From: Stutzerimonas balearica DSM 6083
Lineage (GTDB): Bacteria > Pseudomonadota > Gammaproteobacteria > Pseudomonadales > Pseudomonadaceae
Assembly (NCBI RefSeq): GCF_000818015.1
Contig: NZ_CP007511.1
Coordinates: 1,908,001 to 1,972,000, forward strand
Direction of reading: 5' to 3'
Length of the DNA stretch: 64,000 bases
The notes under the pieces were generated by a model. That model was not told the origin of the DNA. It worked only from the letters and a program-made list of their open reading frames with translations, and searched no databases. Shown here one piece after another: positions 10,091-19,495 of this stretch (positions are counted from its first letter, which is position 1; each line of letters opens with the position of its first letter). Both the position numbers and the translations under genes were made by a program.

Positions 10091-10735
10091 TTGATTAGAG
10101 TGCTGGTGGTCGACGACCACGATCTGGTGCGTACTGGTATTACCCGTATGTTGTCCGATATCGATGGCCTCTATGTGGTCGGTCAAGCGGACTCCGGCGA
10201 GGAGGCCATTCGCCGGGCGCGCGAGCTCAAACCGGACGTGGTCCTGATGGACCTGAAAATGCCTGGCATCGGCGGTTTGGAAGCCACTCGCAAGCTACTG
10301 CGTAGCAATCCGGACCTGAAGGTCATCGCGGTCACCATCTGTGAAGAGGATCCTTTCCCCACCCGTCTGCTGCAGGCGGGTGCCGCTGGATATCTGACCA
10401 AGGGCGCAGCGCTTGACGAGATGGTCAGGGCCATTCGCATGGTGTTCGCCGGCCAGCGCTACATCAGCCCGCAGATCGCTCAGCAGCTGGCGCTCAAGTC
10501 GTTCCAACCGCAGACCAGCGCCTCGCCGTTCGACCTGCTCTCCGAGCGTGAGATCCAGATCGCGCTTATGATCGCCAACTGCCAGAAGGTCCAGGCCATT
10601 TCCGACAAGCTCTGTCTTTCTCCCAAAACCGTGAACACCTATCGCTACCGCATCTTCGAGAAACTGGCGATCAGTAGTGATGTGGAGCTGGCGCTGCTGG
10701 CCGTCCGCCACGGCATGGTCGACACCGTCAACTGA
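10091..10735 (+). CDS. gacA: Response regulator GacA (LuxR/FixJ-type)
   Basis: A 214-residue two-component regulator. The receiver domain (1-~120) has the acidic pocket VLVVDDHD (D8, D9), the phospho-acceptor D54 in [10 protein letters not shown], and the conserved lysine in GYLTKGA. The C-terminal LuxR-type helix-turn-helix is [15 protein letters not shown]...[19 protein letters not shown]. It closely matches GacA, which activates small RNAs RsmY/Z on signal from GacS. The start is TTG at 10091, fixed by the conserved N-terminus, with GAGGTG just upstream. Its TGA overlaps the uvrC ATG by one base (TGATG). Confidence 0.95.
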   Translation: MIRVLVVDDHDLVRTGITRMLSDIDGLYVVGQADSGEEAIRRARELKPDVVLMDLKMPGIGGLEATRKLLRSNPDLKVIAVTICEEDPFPTRLLQAGAAGYLTKGAALDEMVRAIRMVFAGQRYISPQIAQQLALKSFQPQTSASPFDLLSEREIQIALMIANCQKVQAISDKLCLSPKTVNTYRYRIFEKLAISSDVELALLAVRHGMVDTVN

Positions 10736-12558
10736 TGTCCGAGCGGTTCGATGCTTCAGCCTTCCTGGCCGCCTGCAGCGGGCGACCGGGCGTTTATCGA
10801 ATGCTGGATGCCGACGGCAAGCTGCTCTATGTCGGCAAGGCAAAGAATCTCAAGAAGCGACTGGCGAGCTATTTCCGCAAGACCGGCCAGGCGCCCAAGA
10901 CGGCTGCGCTGGTTGCGAAGATCGCCCAGGTCGAGACGACCATCACTGGCAATGAAACCGAGGCGCTGCTGCTCGAGCAGACGCTCATCAAGCAGTGGCG
11001 GCCGCCGTACAACATCCTGCTGCGTGACGACAAATCCTATCCCTATGTATTTCTTTCTGCAGGTAAATACCCGCGCTTGAGCATTCATCGCGGCGCGAAG
11101 AAGGAGCCGGGCCGCTATTTCGGGCCCTATCCCAGTGCCGGCGCGATTCGCGAGAGCCTTGGGCTGTTGCAGAAGGCATTCCTGGTGCGCCAGTGCGAAG
11201 ACAGCTATTTCCGCAATCGCACGCGGCCCTGCCTGCAGTACCAGATCAAGCGTTGCAAGGCACCCTGTGTGAATCTCGTCGCGGCGGAAGAATATGCCGA
11301 GGACGTCAGGCACTCGGTGATGTTTCTCGAGGGGCGCAGCAATGCGCTGGCCGAGGAGCTTTCGCGCAACATGGAGCAGGCGGCGCTGGCGCTGGATTTT
11401 GAGCGCGCTGCGCAGATTCGCGACCAGATCGGCATTTTGCGCCGTGTCCAGGATCAGCAGAACATCGAGGGCGGCACCGGCAATGTCGACATCGTTGCGG
11501 CCAGTGTCAGCCCCGGCGGGGCTTGCGTACACCTGATCAGCGTGCGGGGCGGGCGAGTGCTCGGAAGCAAGAATTTCTTTCCGCAGGTGGCGATCGAGGA
11601 GAGCGTCGGTGACGTGTTGCTGGCATTCCTCGAACAATATTATCTGGGCTCCGCCGAACGCGATCTGCCAGGCGAGCTGATCGTCAACGCCGCCCATGAG
11701 GATTATCCGACGTTCATTGCGGCCATCGCCGAGCTACGTGGCGCCGAGCTGAGCATCGTGCAGCGCGTCAGAGGAACGCGAGCGCGCTGGCAGCAGATGG
11801 CGCTGACCAATGCCGAGCAGGCACTGACTGCCCGGCTGGCCAACCGTCAGCATCTTTCGGCACGCTTCGAGGCGCTGGCCGATGCACTCGGGCTGGACGA
11901 GCCTCCACAGCGCCTGGAGTGCTTCGACATCAGCCATTCCAGTGGCGAGGCCACGGTGGCCTCCTGCGTGGTATTCGGCCCGGAGGGGCCGCTCAAATCC
12001 GACTACCGGCGCTTCAACATCGAAGGCGTCACGGCGGGCGATGACTATGCGGCGATGCATCAGGCGTTGTCGCGGCGCTTTCGCAAGGTGGCCGAGGGAG
12101 AGGGCAAGCGGCCGGATATCCTGCTGGTGGATGGCGGCAAGGGCCAGCTCAATATGGCGCGCGAGGTATTGGCCGAGCTTTCTCTGTCCGACCTGATCCT
12201 GCTCGGCGTGGCCAAGGGCGTCACTCGCAAGCCTGGCTTCGAGACGCTTTACTTGAACGATGTGGCTCACGAATTCACCCTGCCGGGCGACTCACCGGCA
12301 CTGCACCTGATCCAGCAGATCCGTGACGAGGCGCATCGCTTCGCGATCACCGGGCACCGGGCTCGGCGAGGCAAGGCGCGGCGGACCTCCAGCCTCGAAG
12401 ACGTGCCGGGGATCGGTCCGATGCGGCGGCGAGAACTGCTCAAGCATTTTGGCGGTCTGCAGGAATTGTGCAGAGCCAGTGTCGACGAGATTTCCAAGGC
12501 GCCGAGCATCAGCAAAAAGCTCGCCGAGTCGATTTATGCTGCGTTGCACAGTGAGTAG
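10735..12558 (+). CDS. uvrC: Excinuclease ABC subunit C
   Basis: A 607-residue nucleotide-excision-repair endonuclease. The N-terminal GIY-YIG domain reads [29 protein letters not shown] motif lies near residues 200-235 ([17 protein letters not shown]). The RNase-H-like C-terminal nuclease includes [22 protein letters not shown] and [12 protein letters not shown]. The tail has helix-hairpin-helix motifs ([19 protein letters not shown]). Translation is coupled to gacA by the TGATG overlap, the standard gacA-uvrC arrangement. Confidence 0.97.
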   Translation: MSERFDASAFLAACSGRPGVYRMLDADGKLLYVGKAKNLKKRLASYFRKTGQAPKTAALVAKIAQVETTITGNETEALLLEQTLIKQWRPPYNILLRDDKSYPYVFLSAGKYPRLSIHRGAKKEPGRYFGPYPSAGAIRESLGLLQKAFLVRQCEDSYFRNRTRPCLQYQIKRCKAPCVNLVAAEEYAEDVRHSVMFLEGRSNALAEELSRNMEQAALALDFERAAQIRDQIGILRRVQDQQNIEGGTGNVDIVAASVSPGGACVHLISVRGGRVLGSKNFFPQVAIEESVGDVLLAFLEQYYLGSAERDLPGELIVNAAHEDYPTFIAAIAELRGAELSIVQRVRGTRARWQQMALTNAEQALTARLANRQHLSARFEALADALGLDEPPQRLECFDISHSSGEATVASCVVFGPEGPLKSDYRRFNIEGVTAGDDYAAMHQALSRRFRKVAEGEGKRPDILLVDGGKGQLNMAREVLAELSLSDLILLGVAKGVTRKPGFETLYLNDVAHEFTLPGDSPALHLIQQIRDEAHRFAITGHRARRGKARRTSSLEDVPGIGPMRRRELLKHFGGLQELCRASVDEISKAPSISKKLAESIYAALHSE

Positions 12559-12591
12559 AATCAACGTCTTTTCCGCAGCTCAGTGGTACCG

Positions 12592-13149
12592 ATGAATATT
12601 CCAAACCTGCTCACCGTACTGCGTGTACTGCTGATTCCCTTCTTCATACTGCTGTTCTATCTGCCGTTTCACTGGAGTTATCTGGCGGCAAGCGCGGTAT
12701 TTACCGTGGCTGCGCTGACCGACTGGCTCGACGGTTATCTGGCGCGCCGGCTGCAGCAGAGTACGCCGTTCGGCGCCTTTCTCGATCCGGTGGCCGACAA
12801 ACTCATGGTGGCTGTGGCGCTGGTGTTGCTCGTGGGCGAGCATGCGAACCTGTGGCTGACTCTGCCTGCGGCGATCATCATCGGGCGGGAGATCGTCGTA
12901 TCGGCGTTGCGTGAGTGGATGGCCGAACTCGGCGCCCGGGCGCAGGTTGCGGTTTCCAGCCTTGGAAAATGGAAGACGGCAGCGCAGATGGTGGCGCTCG
13001 TCATCCTGCTGGCCAACCCGCCAGCCCTTACCGTCTGGGTCGGCCTGGGCTACGCGCTGTTGATCGTCGCCGCGGCGTTGACGCTCTGGTCGATGGTCAA
13101 CTACCTGGTAGCGGCCTGGCCGCATCTGAGCCCCTCCGAGAATAAATAA
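12592..13149 (+). CDS. pgsA: CDP-diacylglycerol-glycerol-3-phosphate 3-phosphatidyltransferase
   Basis: Integral membrane enzyme (185 residues) that commits CDP-diacylglycerol to phosphatidylglycerol synthesis. The CDP-alcohol phosphotransferase signature D-G-x2-A-R-x8-G-x3-D-x3-D is visible as [27 protein letters not shown], split here around residues 47-73. Several hydrophobic helices follow, ending at SENK. The ATG at 12592 matches the family N-terminus [16 protein letters not shown]. It follows uvrC by 33 bases and precedes the tRNA operon. Confidence 0.95.
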   Translation: MNIPNLLTVLRVLLIPFFILLFYLPFHWSYLAASAVFTVAALTDWLDGYLARRLQQSTPFGAFLDPVADKLMVAVALVLLVGEHANLWLTLPAAIIIGREIVVSALREWMAELGARAQVAVSSLGKWKTAAQMVALVILLANPPALTVWVGLGYALLIVAAALTLWSMVNYLVAAWPHLSPSENK

Positions 13150-13168
13150 ACTTTCTTTAATCAAGGGC

Positions 13169-13196
13169 TTGACGAGGCTTTGCGGAGCGCTAAAAT
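13169..13196 (+). promoter_or_regulatory. Sigma-70 promoter for the tRNA-Gly/tRNA-Cys unit
   Basis: TTGACG at 13169-13174 and TAAAAT at 13191-13196 with a 16-base spacer, ending 21 bases before the mature tRNA-Gly. This is close to the consensus and well placed for the stable-RNA transcript. Confidence 0.75.
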
Positions 13197-13217
13197 GGCG
13201 CCCGTCAACACGACAAC

Positions 13218-13293
<76 letters not shown>

Positions 13294-13336
13294 GTTTAAG
13301 GCGCGCCGCAGTTCAGATGCGGCGCGTGCGTTTTGA

Positions 13337-13410
13337 GGCCGGTTGGCAGAGTGGTTATGCAGCGGATTGCAAATCCGTGTACGCCGGTTCGATTCCGACA
13401 TCGGCCTCCA
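13337..13410 (+). tRNA. tRNA-Cys (GCA)
   Basis: A 74-base cloverleaf with encoded CCA. The acceptor GGCCGGT pairs with ATCGGCC with minor wobble, the anticodon loop is ATTGCAAAT with anticodon GCA, and the T-loop is TTCGATT. It lies 43 bases after tRNA-Gly with no intervening promoter, so the two are probably one transcript. Confidence 0.96.
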
Positions 13411-13419
13411 TATCAAGAG

Positions 13420-13450
13420 CCCCGCAGATGATGAATCTGCGGGGTTTTTT
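13420..13450 (+). terminator. Rho-independent terminator of the tRNA-Gly/Cys transcript
   Basis: A perfect 9-base-pair stem, CCCCGCAGA at 13420-13428 and TCTGCGGGG at 13436-13444, with a seven-base loop followed by a run of six T. It begins ten bases after tRNA-Cys. Confidence 0.93.
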
Positions 13451-13470
13451 GTTTCTGGCGCTAAAGTGCC

Positions 13471-13665
13471 TCAGCGCAGGCGGCGCACGCCAACTACCAG
13501 CCAGAACAATAGGCCGAGCAGCGGAAACAGGGCGATGCCCAGTGCCCACATGGCTTTCGAGCCGACACTGCGTTCGCTCTTGAATACGCTGATGATGGCC
13601 AGAAGATCGAGGACGATCACCAGCACAGCACCGGCGATGGCCAGGTAAGTCGTCGTGTCGGACAT
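13471..13665 (-). CDS. Small membrane protein with phospholipase D nuclease N-terminal (PLDc_N-like) domain
   Basis: A 64-residue protein with two predicted transmembrane helices: one near residues 5-27 (TYLAIAGAVLVIVLDLLAII) and one near 38-58 (AMWALGIALFPLLGLLFWLV), ending in basic VRRLR. The pattern of a conserved tryptophan, proline and WLVVG after the second helix fits the PLDc_N family of short membrane proteins. It faces the tRNA terminator convergently. Role unknown. Confidence 0.7.
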   Translation of the reverse strand: MSDTTTYLAIAGAVLVIVLDLLAIISVFKSERSVGSKAMWALGIALFPLLGLLFWLVVGVRRLR

Positions 13666-14152
13666 GCGCAGCTGCTCCTCTCAGGCTTTCTGCCTCAGGC
13701 CGTACATACATGCCTCGGGTTCCTTGGGCCGGCGCTGTTTGGCCGGTGAACGGCGCCGATTGGGCGAGCGGGTGGTGATCGCGCAGTCGCTCGAGTTCGC
13801 CAGATGCTGGCTGTCACGGGCGGCTACCGGCTCCGGCTCGATGCAGCTTTTTCGGGCCCTGCCGGGGCGCAGGCTCACCGGGGATGATCCTCGGGCTCGG
13901 GACCGCTACCAATCCAGATCCTGGCCTGGCCGGAGTGGCTGACGTCCGCCTGGCTCTGGCGTAACCCTGGACGACCGGGGCGGCGCTGGCGATTCTGCTG
14001 ATGCGGACGCCTTCATTCGCAGCGGCTTTGTTGTGCGAGAGCCGCGTGACGTTCGTCGCCAGGCTCTAGCCGGCCGATAAGCGGGCATTTGCCGGGGCGT
14101 GGCGCTGGCATAATGCCAGTCCCCGCGAGTGCATCGCACAGGATGAATAGCC
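13666..14152. other. 487-base stretch without a supported gene
   Basis: Several frames are open here (for example 13681-13878 on the minus strand), but none shows a ribosome-binding site together with a recognisable product, and the predicted peptides are arginine-rich low-information sequence typical of non-coding frames in GC-rich DNA. I see no RNA gene or repeat. Confidence 0.5.
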
Positions 14153-14359
14153 ATGACCGTTGAGCGTTACTCCATCATTCTCGAGGCGCGTGACCAGACG
14201 CTGCTGTCGCGCGCCACGCGAGAAGAGGTCGAGCAGTTCTGGGACGAGCACGATGCGCTCTACTTCGGGTTGCGGATGGAAGCCGAAGCACACGGGCATT
14301 GGCTGGTCTACGTGACCGAAGAGATCCCCGAGGACGAACGGCTTCCCTGCGAAGCCTGA
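14153..14359 (+). CDS. Conserved-looking small acidic protein, function unknown
   Basis: A 68-residue acidic soluble protein (MTVERYSIILEARDQTLL..., ending PEDERLPCEA) with no transmembrane segment and no family I recognise. The central part, EEVEQFWDEHDALYFGLRME, looks like a compact alpha/beta protein. It starts at an ATG preceded by AGGATGAATAGCC. Its codon use fits the neighbouring genes, which supports it as a real gene. Confidence 0.6.
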   Translation: MTVERYSIILEARDQTLLSRATREEVEQFWDEHDALYFGLRMEAEAHGHWLVYVTEEIPEDERLPCEA

Positions 14360-14511
14360 TTGCGGCGGGCGGATATCTGCGCTCATCGGCTATGGGCGGC
14401 GTGCCCGGCGATCGGTAAGCTGTGCGATTTCTCGTCCATTCGGTCAAGAGTCGTTCTGACTTAGGCAACATTGCCTGGCTTGCCGGATATCGATGGCAGG
14501 TAGGCAAAACA

Positions 14512-15702
14512 ATGCGATTGAAGTGGTCTGCGGTTCCCTGGGTGTGTTTCGCCATGTGCGTCGGCGTCATGGGGACCGCACTGATTTCGCCCTTGTACCC
14601 GCTCTATCAGACGCTGTGGTCGCTGCGCACCAGTGAGGTGTCGCTGCTCTATATCGTCTACATGCTCGGCGCGCTGGTAGGCCTGCTGTTCATGGGGCGC
14701 CTGGCCGATTCCCAGGGTTTTCGCCCGGTCATGCTTTTCGGGCTGGCGCTGGGCTGGGGCGGCACGCTGCTGTCGATGCTGTCATGGGATCTTGGCGCAC
14801 TTGGCGCCGCTCGCTTCGCTGTGGGCCTGTCGTCGAGCCTCATCGTCACCAGTGCCTCGGTAGGGTTGATGCAGGTCTTGCGCACGCGCAGCCCTCAGTA
14901 CGTCTCCACGCTGACCAGCTTTCTCCTCGCCTTTGGCTTCGGGCTCGGGCCGATCAGCGGCGGCCTGACGGCACAATGGCTGCCGCAGCCGCTTGTCACG
15001 ACCTACATTCCGACCCTGCTGCTCGGGGTGTTGGCTATTTACGGTCTGCTCAAAGTGCATGCGAATGAGCCTGGTGCTGCCGCAGCGTTTCGTTGGCAGG
15101 CACTGGCGCCGAGGCTGACCTGGCCGGAACGTCGCGATACCTTTGCCTTTGTCCTGACCTGTTGCTGCCCGTTCTTCGCGTTTGGTGTGTTTGGCTTGTA
15201 CGCCTCGATGTCGCCGCTGTTCATCGACAAGATGCTGCCCTGGCATGGCCCTGCTGTCAGCGGTTGCTCGATCGGAGTGATCCTGATGATGTCGGCTGCG
15301 GTCCAGCTGCTCAGCGCCCGCCTGAGCCTGCATTGGTGCGGCTCGCTCGGCTTGCTCGCCGTGGTACTGAGCAACGCCTTGCTGGTATTCAATTTCCAGG
15401 CGATGTCGGTGGCGCTGTTCGCCGTTGGGGTGCTCGCTGCCGCCGTTGGCCACGGCCTGTGCCTGCTGGCCGGCATCAGCATGGTCAACCGTATCGCCAG
15501 CCCGGCGCAGCGCGCCGGATTGATCTCCACCTATCTGGTCAGCGGCTATGTCGGCAGTATCGCGCCACTGCTAGGCGCGGGCTGGCTGGCTGATCATTTT
15601 GGCCTGCAAGCCGCGATTACCGCACTGGGCCTGGGCGTGGTCGCCACTGCCTTGCCGGCAGGCGTGGCCTTTTTGCGCCATCCGCGCATGCGCAACGACT
15701 GA
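14512..15702 (+). CDS. MFS transporter
   Basis: About 396 residues with roughly twelve hydrophobic helices. The cytoplasmic loop 2-3 motif of the major facilitator superfamily is present as GLLFMGRLADSQGFRPVM near residues 65-82, and LGFGLGPISGGL-like sequence matches the antiporter region (FLLAFGFGLGPISGGLTAQW). The ATG at 14512 is preceded by AGGTAGG at suitable spacing; a longer frame to 14422 lacks a membrane start. Probably a drug or metabolite exporter; substrate unknown. It lies in the accessory interval between tRNA-Cys and tRNA-Leu. Confidence 0.85.
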   Translation: MRLKWSAVPWVCFAMCVGVMGTALISPLYPLYQTLWSLRTSEVSLLYIVYMLGALVGLLFMGRLADSQGFRPVMLFGLALGWGGTLLSMLSWDLGALGAARFAVGLSSSLIVTSASVGLMQVLRTRSPQYVSTLTSFLLAFGFGLGPISGGLTAQWLPQPLVTTYIPTLLLGVLAIYGLLKVHANEPGAAAAFRWQALAPRLTWPERRDTFAFVLTCCCPFFAFGVFGLYASMSPLFIDKMLPWHGPAVSGCSIGVILMMSAAVQLLSARLSLHWCGSLGLLAVVLSNALLVFNFQAMSVALFAVGVLAAAVGHGLCLLAGISMVNRIASPAQRAGLISTYLVSGYVGSIAPLLGAGWLADHFGLQAAITALGLGVVATALPAGVAFLRHPRMRND

Positions 15703-15748
15703 ATCCATAGAGGCCGTGCGCCAGCGCGGGCAGCTTGCCGGCCTGTAG

Positions 15749-16441
15749 TCAAATGGCGCTGATCGCACTCACGCTGCAAATGCGTCCATTCCATACCATT
15801 TCGTAGTGGGCAGCCTGAATGATGGCTGTCACCGGTCGCGGCGTCATTAGCGCCCAGCAAGCGTGCCCCGGATGGCGCACCGAGTGATAAAACAGGCCCG
15901 GGCAACCCTCCTGCCTGGCCCGCCGGCCGAGCAGCCGAGCGTCGGTATAGTCGTCCGGGTCATAGATCGGGTCGCTGACGGGCAGGGCGGTGGCATCGAG
16001 CATGCCGGCTTCACTGAACTGGCAGGACAGCCCGCGAAAGACGAAGCGCTCGTAGCTCAGCCCATCGACTGCTGACCAATAACGATCCTGGTGGTAGCGC
16101 ACTTCGGCGATGGCCGTCTCCATGGTATCGGCCAGGTAGAGCACGCCATAGGTGCCGTCACTGAACCGCGAACCCGCCGGGTTGACGTGCGTAAAGGGCG
16201 CCGTCGCATAGGAACAGCCAGGAATACCGAAGGGAATCTCCTGGCGCGGAATGAGCTCGAGCTGGCCGATCTCGTTACGCAGCCGAGGGTTGGTCAGCGC
16301 CTGCAGTTGAAAGAGCGTTTCGAACTCATCCGCGTCGGCAACGTCATCGAAAAGCGAGATCGGAGGAAACTTCGAGTTGGCCAGCCGATAGGCTTGCCGC
16401 TGCGCAGGGCCTTTGCGCCGCAGCTGGTGCGGCGCTACCAC
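15749..16441 (-). CDS. RES-domain toxin of a type II toxin-antitoxin module
   Basis: A 230-residue protein with the RES fold signature: HVNPAGSRFSDGTYGVLYLA, then ETAIAEVRYHQDRYW, then GRRARQEGCPGLFYHSVRHP near the C-terminus. Characterised RES toxins degrade NAD+ and halt growth; that activity is inferred here. It starts at a GTG (16439-16441) that overlaps the last codons of the antitoxin gene by seven bases, so toxin synthesis is coupled to the antitoxin. No truncation or frameshift is visible, so the toxin should be active. Confidence 0.88.
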   Translation of the reverse strand: MVAPHQLRRKGPAQRQAYRLANSKFPPISLFDDVADADEFETLFQLQALTNPRLRNEIGQLELIPRQEIPFGIPGCSYATAPFTHVNPAGSRFSDGTYGVLYLADTMETAIAEVRYHQDRYWSAVDGLSYERFVFRGLSCQFSEAGMLDATALPVSDPIYDPDDYTDARLLGRRARQEGCPGLFYHSVRHPGHACWALMTPRPVTAIIQAAHYEMVWNGRICSVSAISAI

Positions 16442-16839
16442 TGGGCACCGCGCAGGCTGTCGATACGTCTGAATGCCTCATACAGGGAGATCATGTCACC
16501 CTGGGCCATGACCTCGAGTGGAGAGCGCCCATTGAAGAACTCGTTGTGGTTCGGCAGCCGGGGAAAGCCGTAGACGTTGTCCGGATTGTCGAAGATCAGT
16601 CGCAACGCCGCGTGGATGTTGAGGATGAAGCTGATGCGCTGCAGCTGATCCGGATCGAGACTGACCGACCAGCCTCGATTGTCCGCCCGGGCCCTTGCAT
16701 AGGTGCTGCGGGAAATGCGCAGGATGCTGCAGGCCTGTTCGGTGGAGGCCTGCCATTTCTCGAGTACGTTCAGCGCGGCCCGAAGACCGGCCGCGCACTG
16801 GTCTTTGGAAAAGTTCGCTGGTTGTAAAATCGCTGACAT
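16435..16839 (-). CDS. Xre/MbcA/ParS-type antitoxin
   Basis: A 134-residue DNA-binding antitoxin paired with the RES toxin. The N-terminal half has a helix-turn-helix (QACSILRISRSTYARARAD). The C-terminal half is the MbcA/ParS toxin-binding domain, with ISFILNIHAALRLIFDNPDN and the characteristic FNGRSPLEVMAQG. The start at ATG 16839 is favoured over ATG 16860: the predicted promoter would make 16860 almost leaderless, while 16839 has AGGA about seven bases upstream. The antitoxin is expected to repress its own promoter through the adjacent inverted repeat. Confidence 0.88.
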   Translation of the reverse strand: MSAILQPANFSKDQCAAGLRAALNVLEKWQASTEQACSILRISRSTYARARADNRGWSVSLDPDQLQRISFILNIHAALRLIFDNPDNVYGFPRLPNHNEFFNGRSPLEVMAQGDMISLYEAFRRIDSLRGAQW

Positions 16840-16853
16840 GTGCCGTTCCTGTG

Positions 16854-16896
16854 TGTCCATGGATACAAATATAGCAGTTGTTGTATCTGAGGACAA
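16854..16896 (-). promoter_or_regulatory. Promoter and operator of the RES-Xre module
   Basis: On the minus strand, TTGTCC (16891-16896) and TATATT (16868-16873) form a sigma-70 promoter with a 17-base spacer. Two 14-base arms in inverted orientation, 16854-16867 and 16882-16895, match at 11 of 14 positions (TGTCC-n4-ATACA / TGTAT-n4-GGACA). One arm covers the -35 box and the other the start region. This is the layout expected for antitoxin autorepression. Confidence 0.75.
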
Positions 16897-16988
16897 AAAA
16901 GGAAGGGCTCGATCGTTTGCCGAAAAAGCGCCCCGAAGCCGGCGCTGCCGACTGCCAAGCGAAAGCCATACCCGTTCTGCCTTGCCGG

Positions 16989-17017
16989 TTGCGCCTGCGA
17001 GGGAGGCTGGTTATAGT
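16989..17017 (+). promoter_or_regulatory. Sigma-70 promoter for tRNA-Leu
   Basis: TTGCGC at 16989-16994 and TATAGT at 17012-17017 with a 17-base spacer, ending 21 bases before the mature tRNA. It gives tRNA-Leu its own promoter, independent of the Gly/Cys unit. Confidence 0.65.
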
Positions 17018-17038
17018 CCTGCGCCCACCACGCATCCC

Positions 17039-17125
17039 GCCCGGATGGCGAAATTGGTATACGCAAGGGACTTAAAATCCCTCGTCCGAAAGGATATGCG
17101 GGTTCGACCCCCGCTCCGGGCACCA
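17039..17125 (+). tRNA. tRNA-Leu (TAA)
   Basis: An 87-base class II tRNA with encoded CCA. The acceptor GCCCGGA pairs with TCCGGGC, the anticodon loop is ACTTAAAAT with anticodon TAA, the long variable arm is CGTCCGAAAGGATATG, and the T-loop is TTCGACC. Confidence 0.97.
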
Positions 17126-17243
17126 ATACTCCTGCAACATCCCGCACGCTTCGCCTGAGTGCCTTGTGCTCGGCGCGTCGAGCGTCGTTTTGACCTATGC
17201 GCCAGCCTTCCTCTGTTCGCGGTTGCTGTCGCAGCGTTCGTAC

Positions 17244-19493
17244 TCAATCGATCAGCCACCACGACGGCAGCAGGCGCAGGCTTCTCGCTTGGGCGAAGCG
17301 GTCGTCGATCAGGTGGATCACGCCGCTATCTTCGGGCGTGCGGATTACTCGGCCGGCCGCCTGGATCACCTTCTGCATGCCCGGGAAGAAGTAGGCGTAG
17401 TCATAGCCGGCGCCGAAGCGTTTTTGCATGCGCGCCCTGATCTGCTCGTTGACCGGGTTCACCTGCGGCAGGCCGAGGGTGGCGATGAACGCGCCGATCA
17501 GGCGAGTGCCGGGCAGGTCGATGCCTTCGGCGAAAGCGCCGCCGAGCACGGCGAAGCCGATGCCGCGGCCGTCTTCGGTGAAGCGCTCGAGAAAGGCACT
17601 GCGGGCCGCCTCATCCATGTGCCGGGTCTGCAGCCAGCAGGGAATGTCGGCGTGTAGTTGGCAGAACAGATCGGCGACCTGCTGCAAGTAATCGAAGCTG
17701 CTGAAAAACGCCAGATAATTACCCGGTCGTTGCCGGTACTGCCGTGCCATGCGCTCGACGATAGGGTCGAGCGAGGCCTGGCGGTCGGCAAAGCGCGTGG
17801 ACACATCGCGTGCAAGATGCACGGTCAGTTGCTCGCCGCGGAACGGTGGCTCGACGTCGAGCCAGGCGTGCACGGCGGGGATACCGAGCGTGTCCTGGTA
17901 GAAGTGCCTTGGTGTCAGGGTTGCCGAGAACAGCACGGTCGAGCATGCCTGAGCTATGCGCGGTTCGAGGAAGGGGGCGGGAACGACATTGCGCAGGCAC
18001 AGGCGCGACGCCCGCCGCTGGCCCTTGACGAGCAGTGTGCAGTCGATGAGCGAGTGATCGCCGAAGAGTTCGGCGATGCGGCAGAAGCGCATCGCCGAGA
18101 AACAGGCCTCGCGCAGTTCAATGCCCAGTGCATCGGGTTTTTCGCCGAGCAGTTCGGTGGCCTCTCCAACCAACTGCTGCAGCGCAGCCAGCAGCTTGGC
18201 GGGCAACGCCGGCAGTACGGCGTAATCGTGCAGTTGCTCGCGGTGGACCTCGTTCCAGCAGCGTCCGACCCTGCGCAGCGCTTTCGCCAGCAGCGCCGGG
18301 GCCTGCCCGGCCAGCCCGCTGAACATGCGCTGGTCGAGCTCGGCACTGTACATGCCGCGAGCGCGTTCGAGCAGGTTGTGGGCTTCGTCCACCAACACGC
18401 CGACGCGCCATTCGTTGGCCTGCATCAGGCCGTGGAGCAGGGCGCTGAGGTCGAAGTAATAGTTGTAGTCACCGACGATCACGTCGGCCCAGCGGGCCAT
18501 CTCCTGGCTGAGGTAGTAGGGGCAGACCTGGTGCGCCAGGGCAATCTCGCGCAGTGTCGCCTGGCACAGCGAGCCGCGGCGAACCGCCGCCAGCCGCGCC
18601 GCCGGGAGCCGGTCGTAGAAGCCGCTGGCCAACGGGCAGGACTCGCCGTGGCAGGCTTTGTCCGGGTGTTCGCAGCTTTTCTCCCGGGCGATCAGCTCCA
18701 GCACGCGCAGGGTCGGTACCTGAGCGCTTTCCAGACGAGCGAGTGCGTCCAGCGCCAGTGCGCGGCCAGAGGTTTTCGCCGCCAGGAAGTACAGCTTGTC
18801 CAGCGCTTGCCCGGGCATTGCCTTGAGCAGCGGAAACAGCGTGCCGAGCGTCTTGCCGATGCCGGTCGGAGCCTGCGCCAGCAAAGGCGTGGCGGTACAG
18901 GCAGACTTGTATACGGCTTCGGCGAGTTGCCGTTGGCCCTGGCGAAAGCTGGGGTAGGGGAAGCCAAGGGCAGCCAGCAGCCGATCGCGTGTTTGCCGAT
19001 GTTCCAGCTCCTGCTCGGCCCAGGCGAGAAAACGCTTGCATTGAGTTTCGAAGAATTCACGCAGCGCATCGGCGTCGTGATACTCGCTGATAGTGGTCTC
19101 CTTCTGGGTGAGTATGTCGAAGTAGACGAGCGCCAGCTCGACGCCCGGTAGCTGGCGAGCCTGGCACAGCAGCCAGCCGTAGACCCTGGCCTGCGCCCAG
19201 TGCAGCTGACGATGATTGGCCGGTTGCCGCGCCAGATCGCCGCGGTAGGTCTTTATCTCTTCGAGGCGATTGCGCTCGGGGTCATAGCCGTCCGCGCGGC
19301 CACGCACCGTCAGGCTCCGGTAGCTGCCCTGCAAGGCGACTTCGCGCTCATAGCCGGCTGCGCGCCGGGACGTCACGCGCTGATGCCCGGCAATCCCCTC
19401 CTGCGCCGTTGGCGAAGGCGTGAAGCGAAGGTCGAGGTCGCCCTCCTTGGCGCTGAACTCGCACAGCGCACGCACCGCGACGCGGTAGGCCAC
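17244..19493 (-). CDS. Rad3/DinG-family iron-sulfur DNA helicase with N-terminal PD-(D/E)XK nuclease-like domain
   Basis: About 749 residues. The first ~130 residues carry RecB/Cas4-type nuclease residues: GRADGYD (D68), EEIKTY (E79, K81) and QARVYGW (Q101, Y105). The helicase core follows: Walker A APTGIGKT near 207-216, four cysteines at about 274, 281, 286 and 324 that fit a 4Fe-4S cluster, the DEAH box at 369-372, and motif VI near the C-terminus (QAAGRVIRTPEDSG). The GTG start at 19493 lies two bases after the stop of the upstream nuclease gene; the frame extends further up but only as overlap. Likely acts with the FAN1-type nuclease in DNA repair. Confidence 0.85.
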   Translation of the reverse strand: MAYRVAVRALCEFSAKEGDLDLRFTPSPTAQEGIAGHQRVTSRRAAGYEREVALQGSYRSLTVRGRADGYDPERNRLEEIKTYRGDLARQPANHRQLHWAQARVYGWLLCQARQLPGVELALVYFDILTQKETTISEYHDADALREFFETQCKRFLAWAEQELEHRQTRDRLLAALGFPYPSFRQGQRQLAEAVYKSACTATPLLAQAPTGIGKTLGTLFPLLKAMPGQALDKLYFLAAKTSGRALALDALARLESAQVPTLRVLELIAREKSCEHPDKACHGESCPLASGFYDRLPAARLAAVRRGSLCQATLREIALAHQVCPYYLSQEMARWADVIVGDYNYYFDLSALLHGLMQANEWRVGVLVDEAHNLLERARGMYSAELDQRMFSGLAGQAPALLAKALRRVGRCWNEVHREQLHDYAVLPALPAKLLAALQQLVGEATELLGEKPDALGIELREACFSAMRFCRIAELFGDHSLIDCTLLVKGQRRASRLCLRNVVPAPFLEPRIAQACSTVLFSATLTPRHFYQDTLGIPAVHAWLDVEPPFRGEQLTVHLARDVSTRFADRQASLDPIVERMARQYRQRPGNYLAFFSSFDYLQQVADLFCQLHADIPCWLQTRHMDEAARSAFLERFTEDGRGIGFAVLGGAFAEGIDLPGTRLIGAFIATLGLPQVNPVNEQIRARMQKRFGAGYDYAYFFPGMQKVIQAAGRVIRTPEDSGVIHLIDDRFAQARSLRLLPSWWLID

Positions 19494-19495
19494 GT

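Noticed and set aside
13681..13878. 65-codon minus-strand frame after the PLDc_N-like gene
   Set aside because: Arg/Pro/Ser-rich product without ribosome-binding site or recognisable family.
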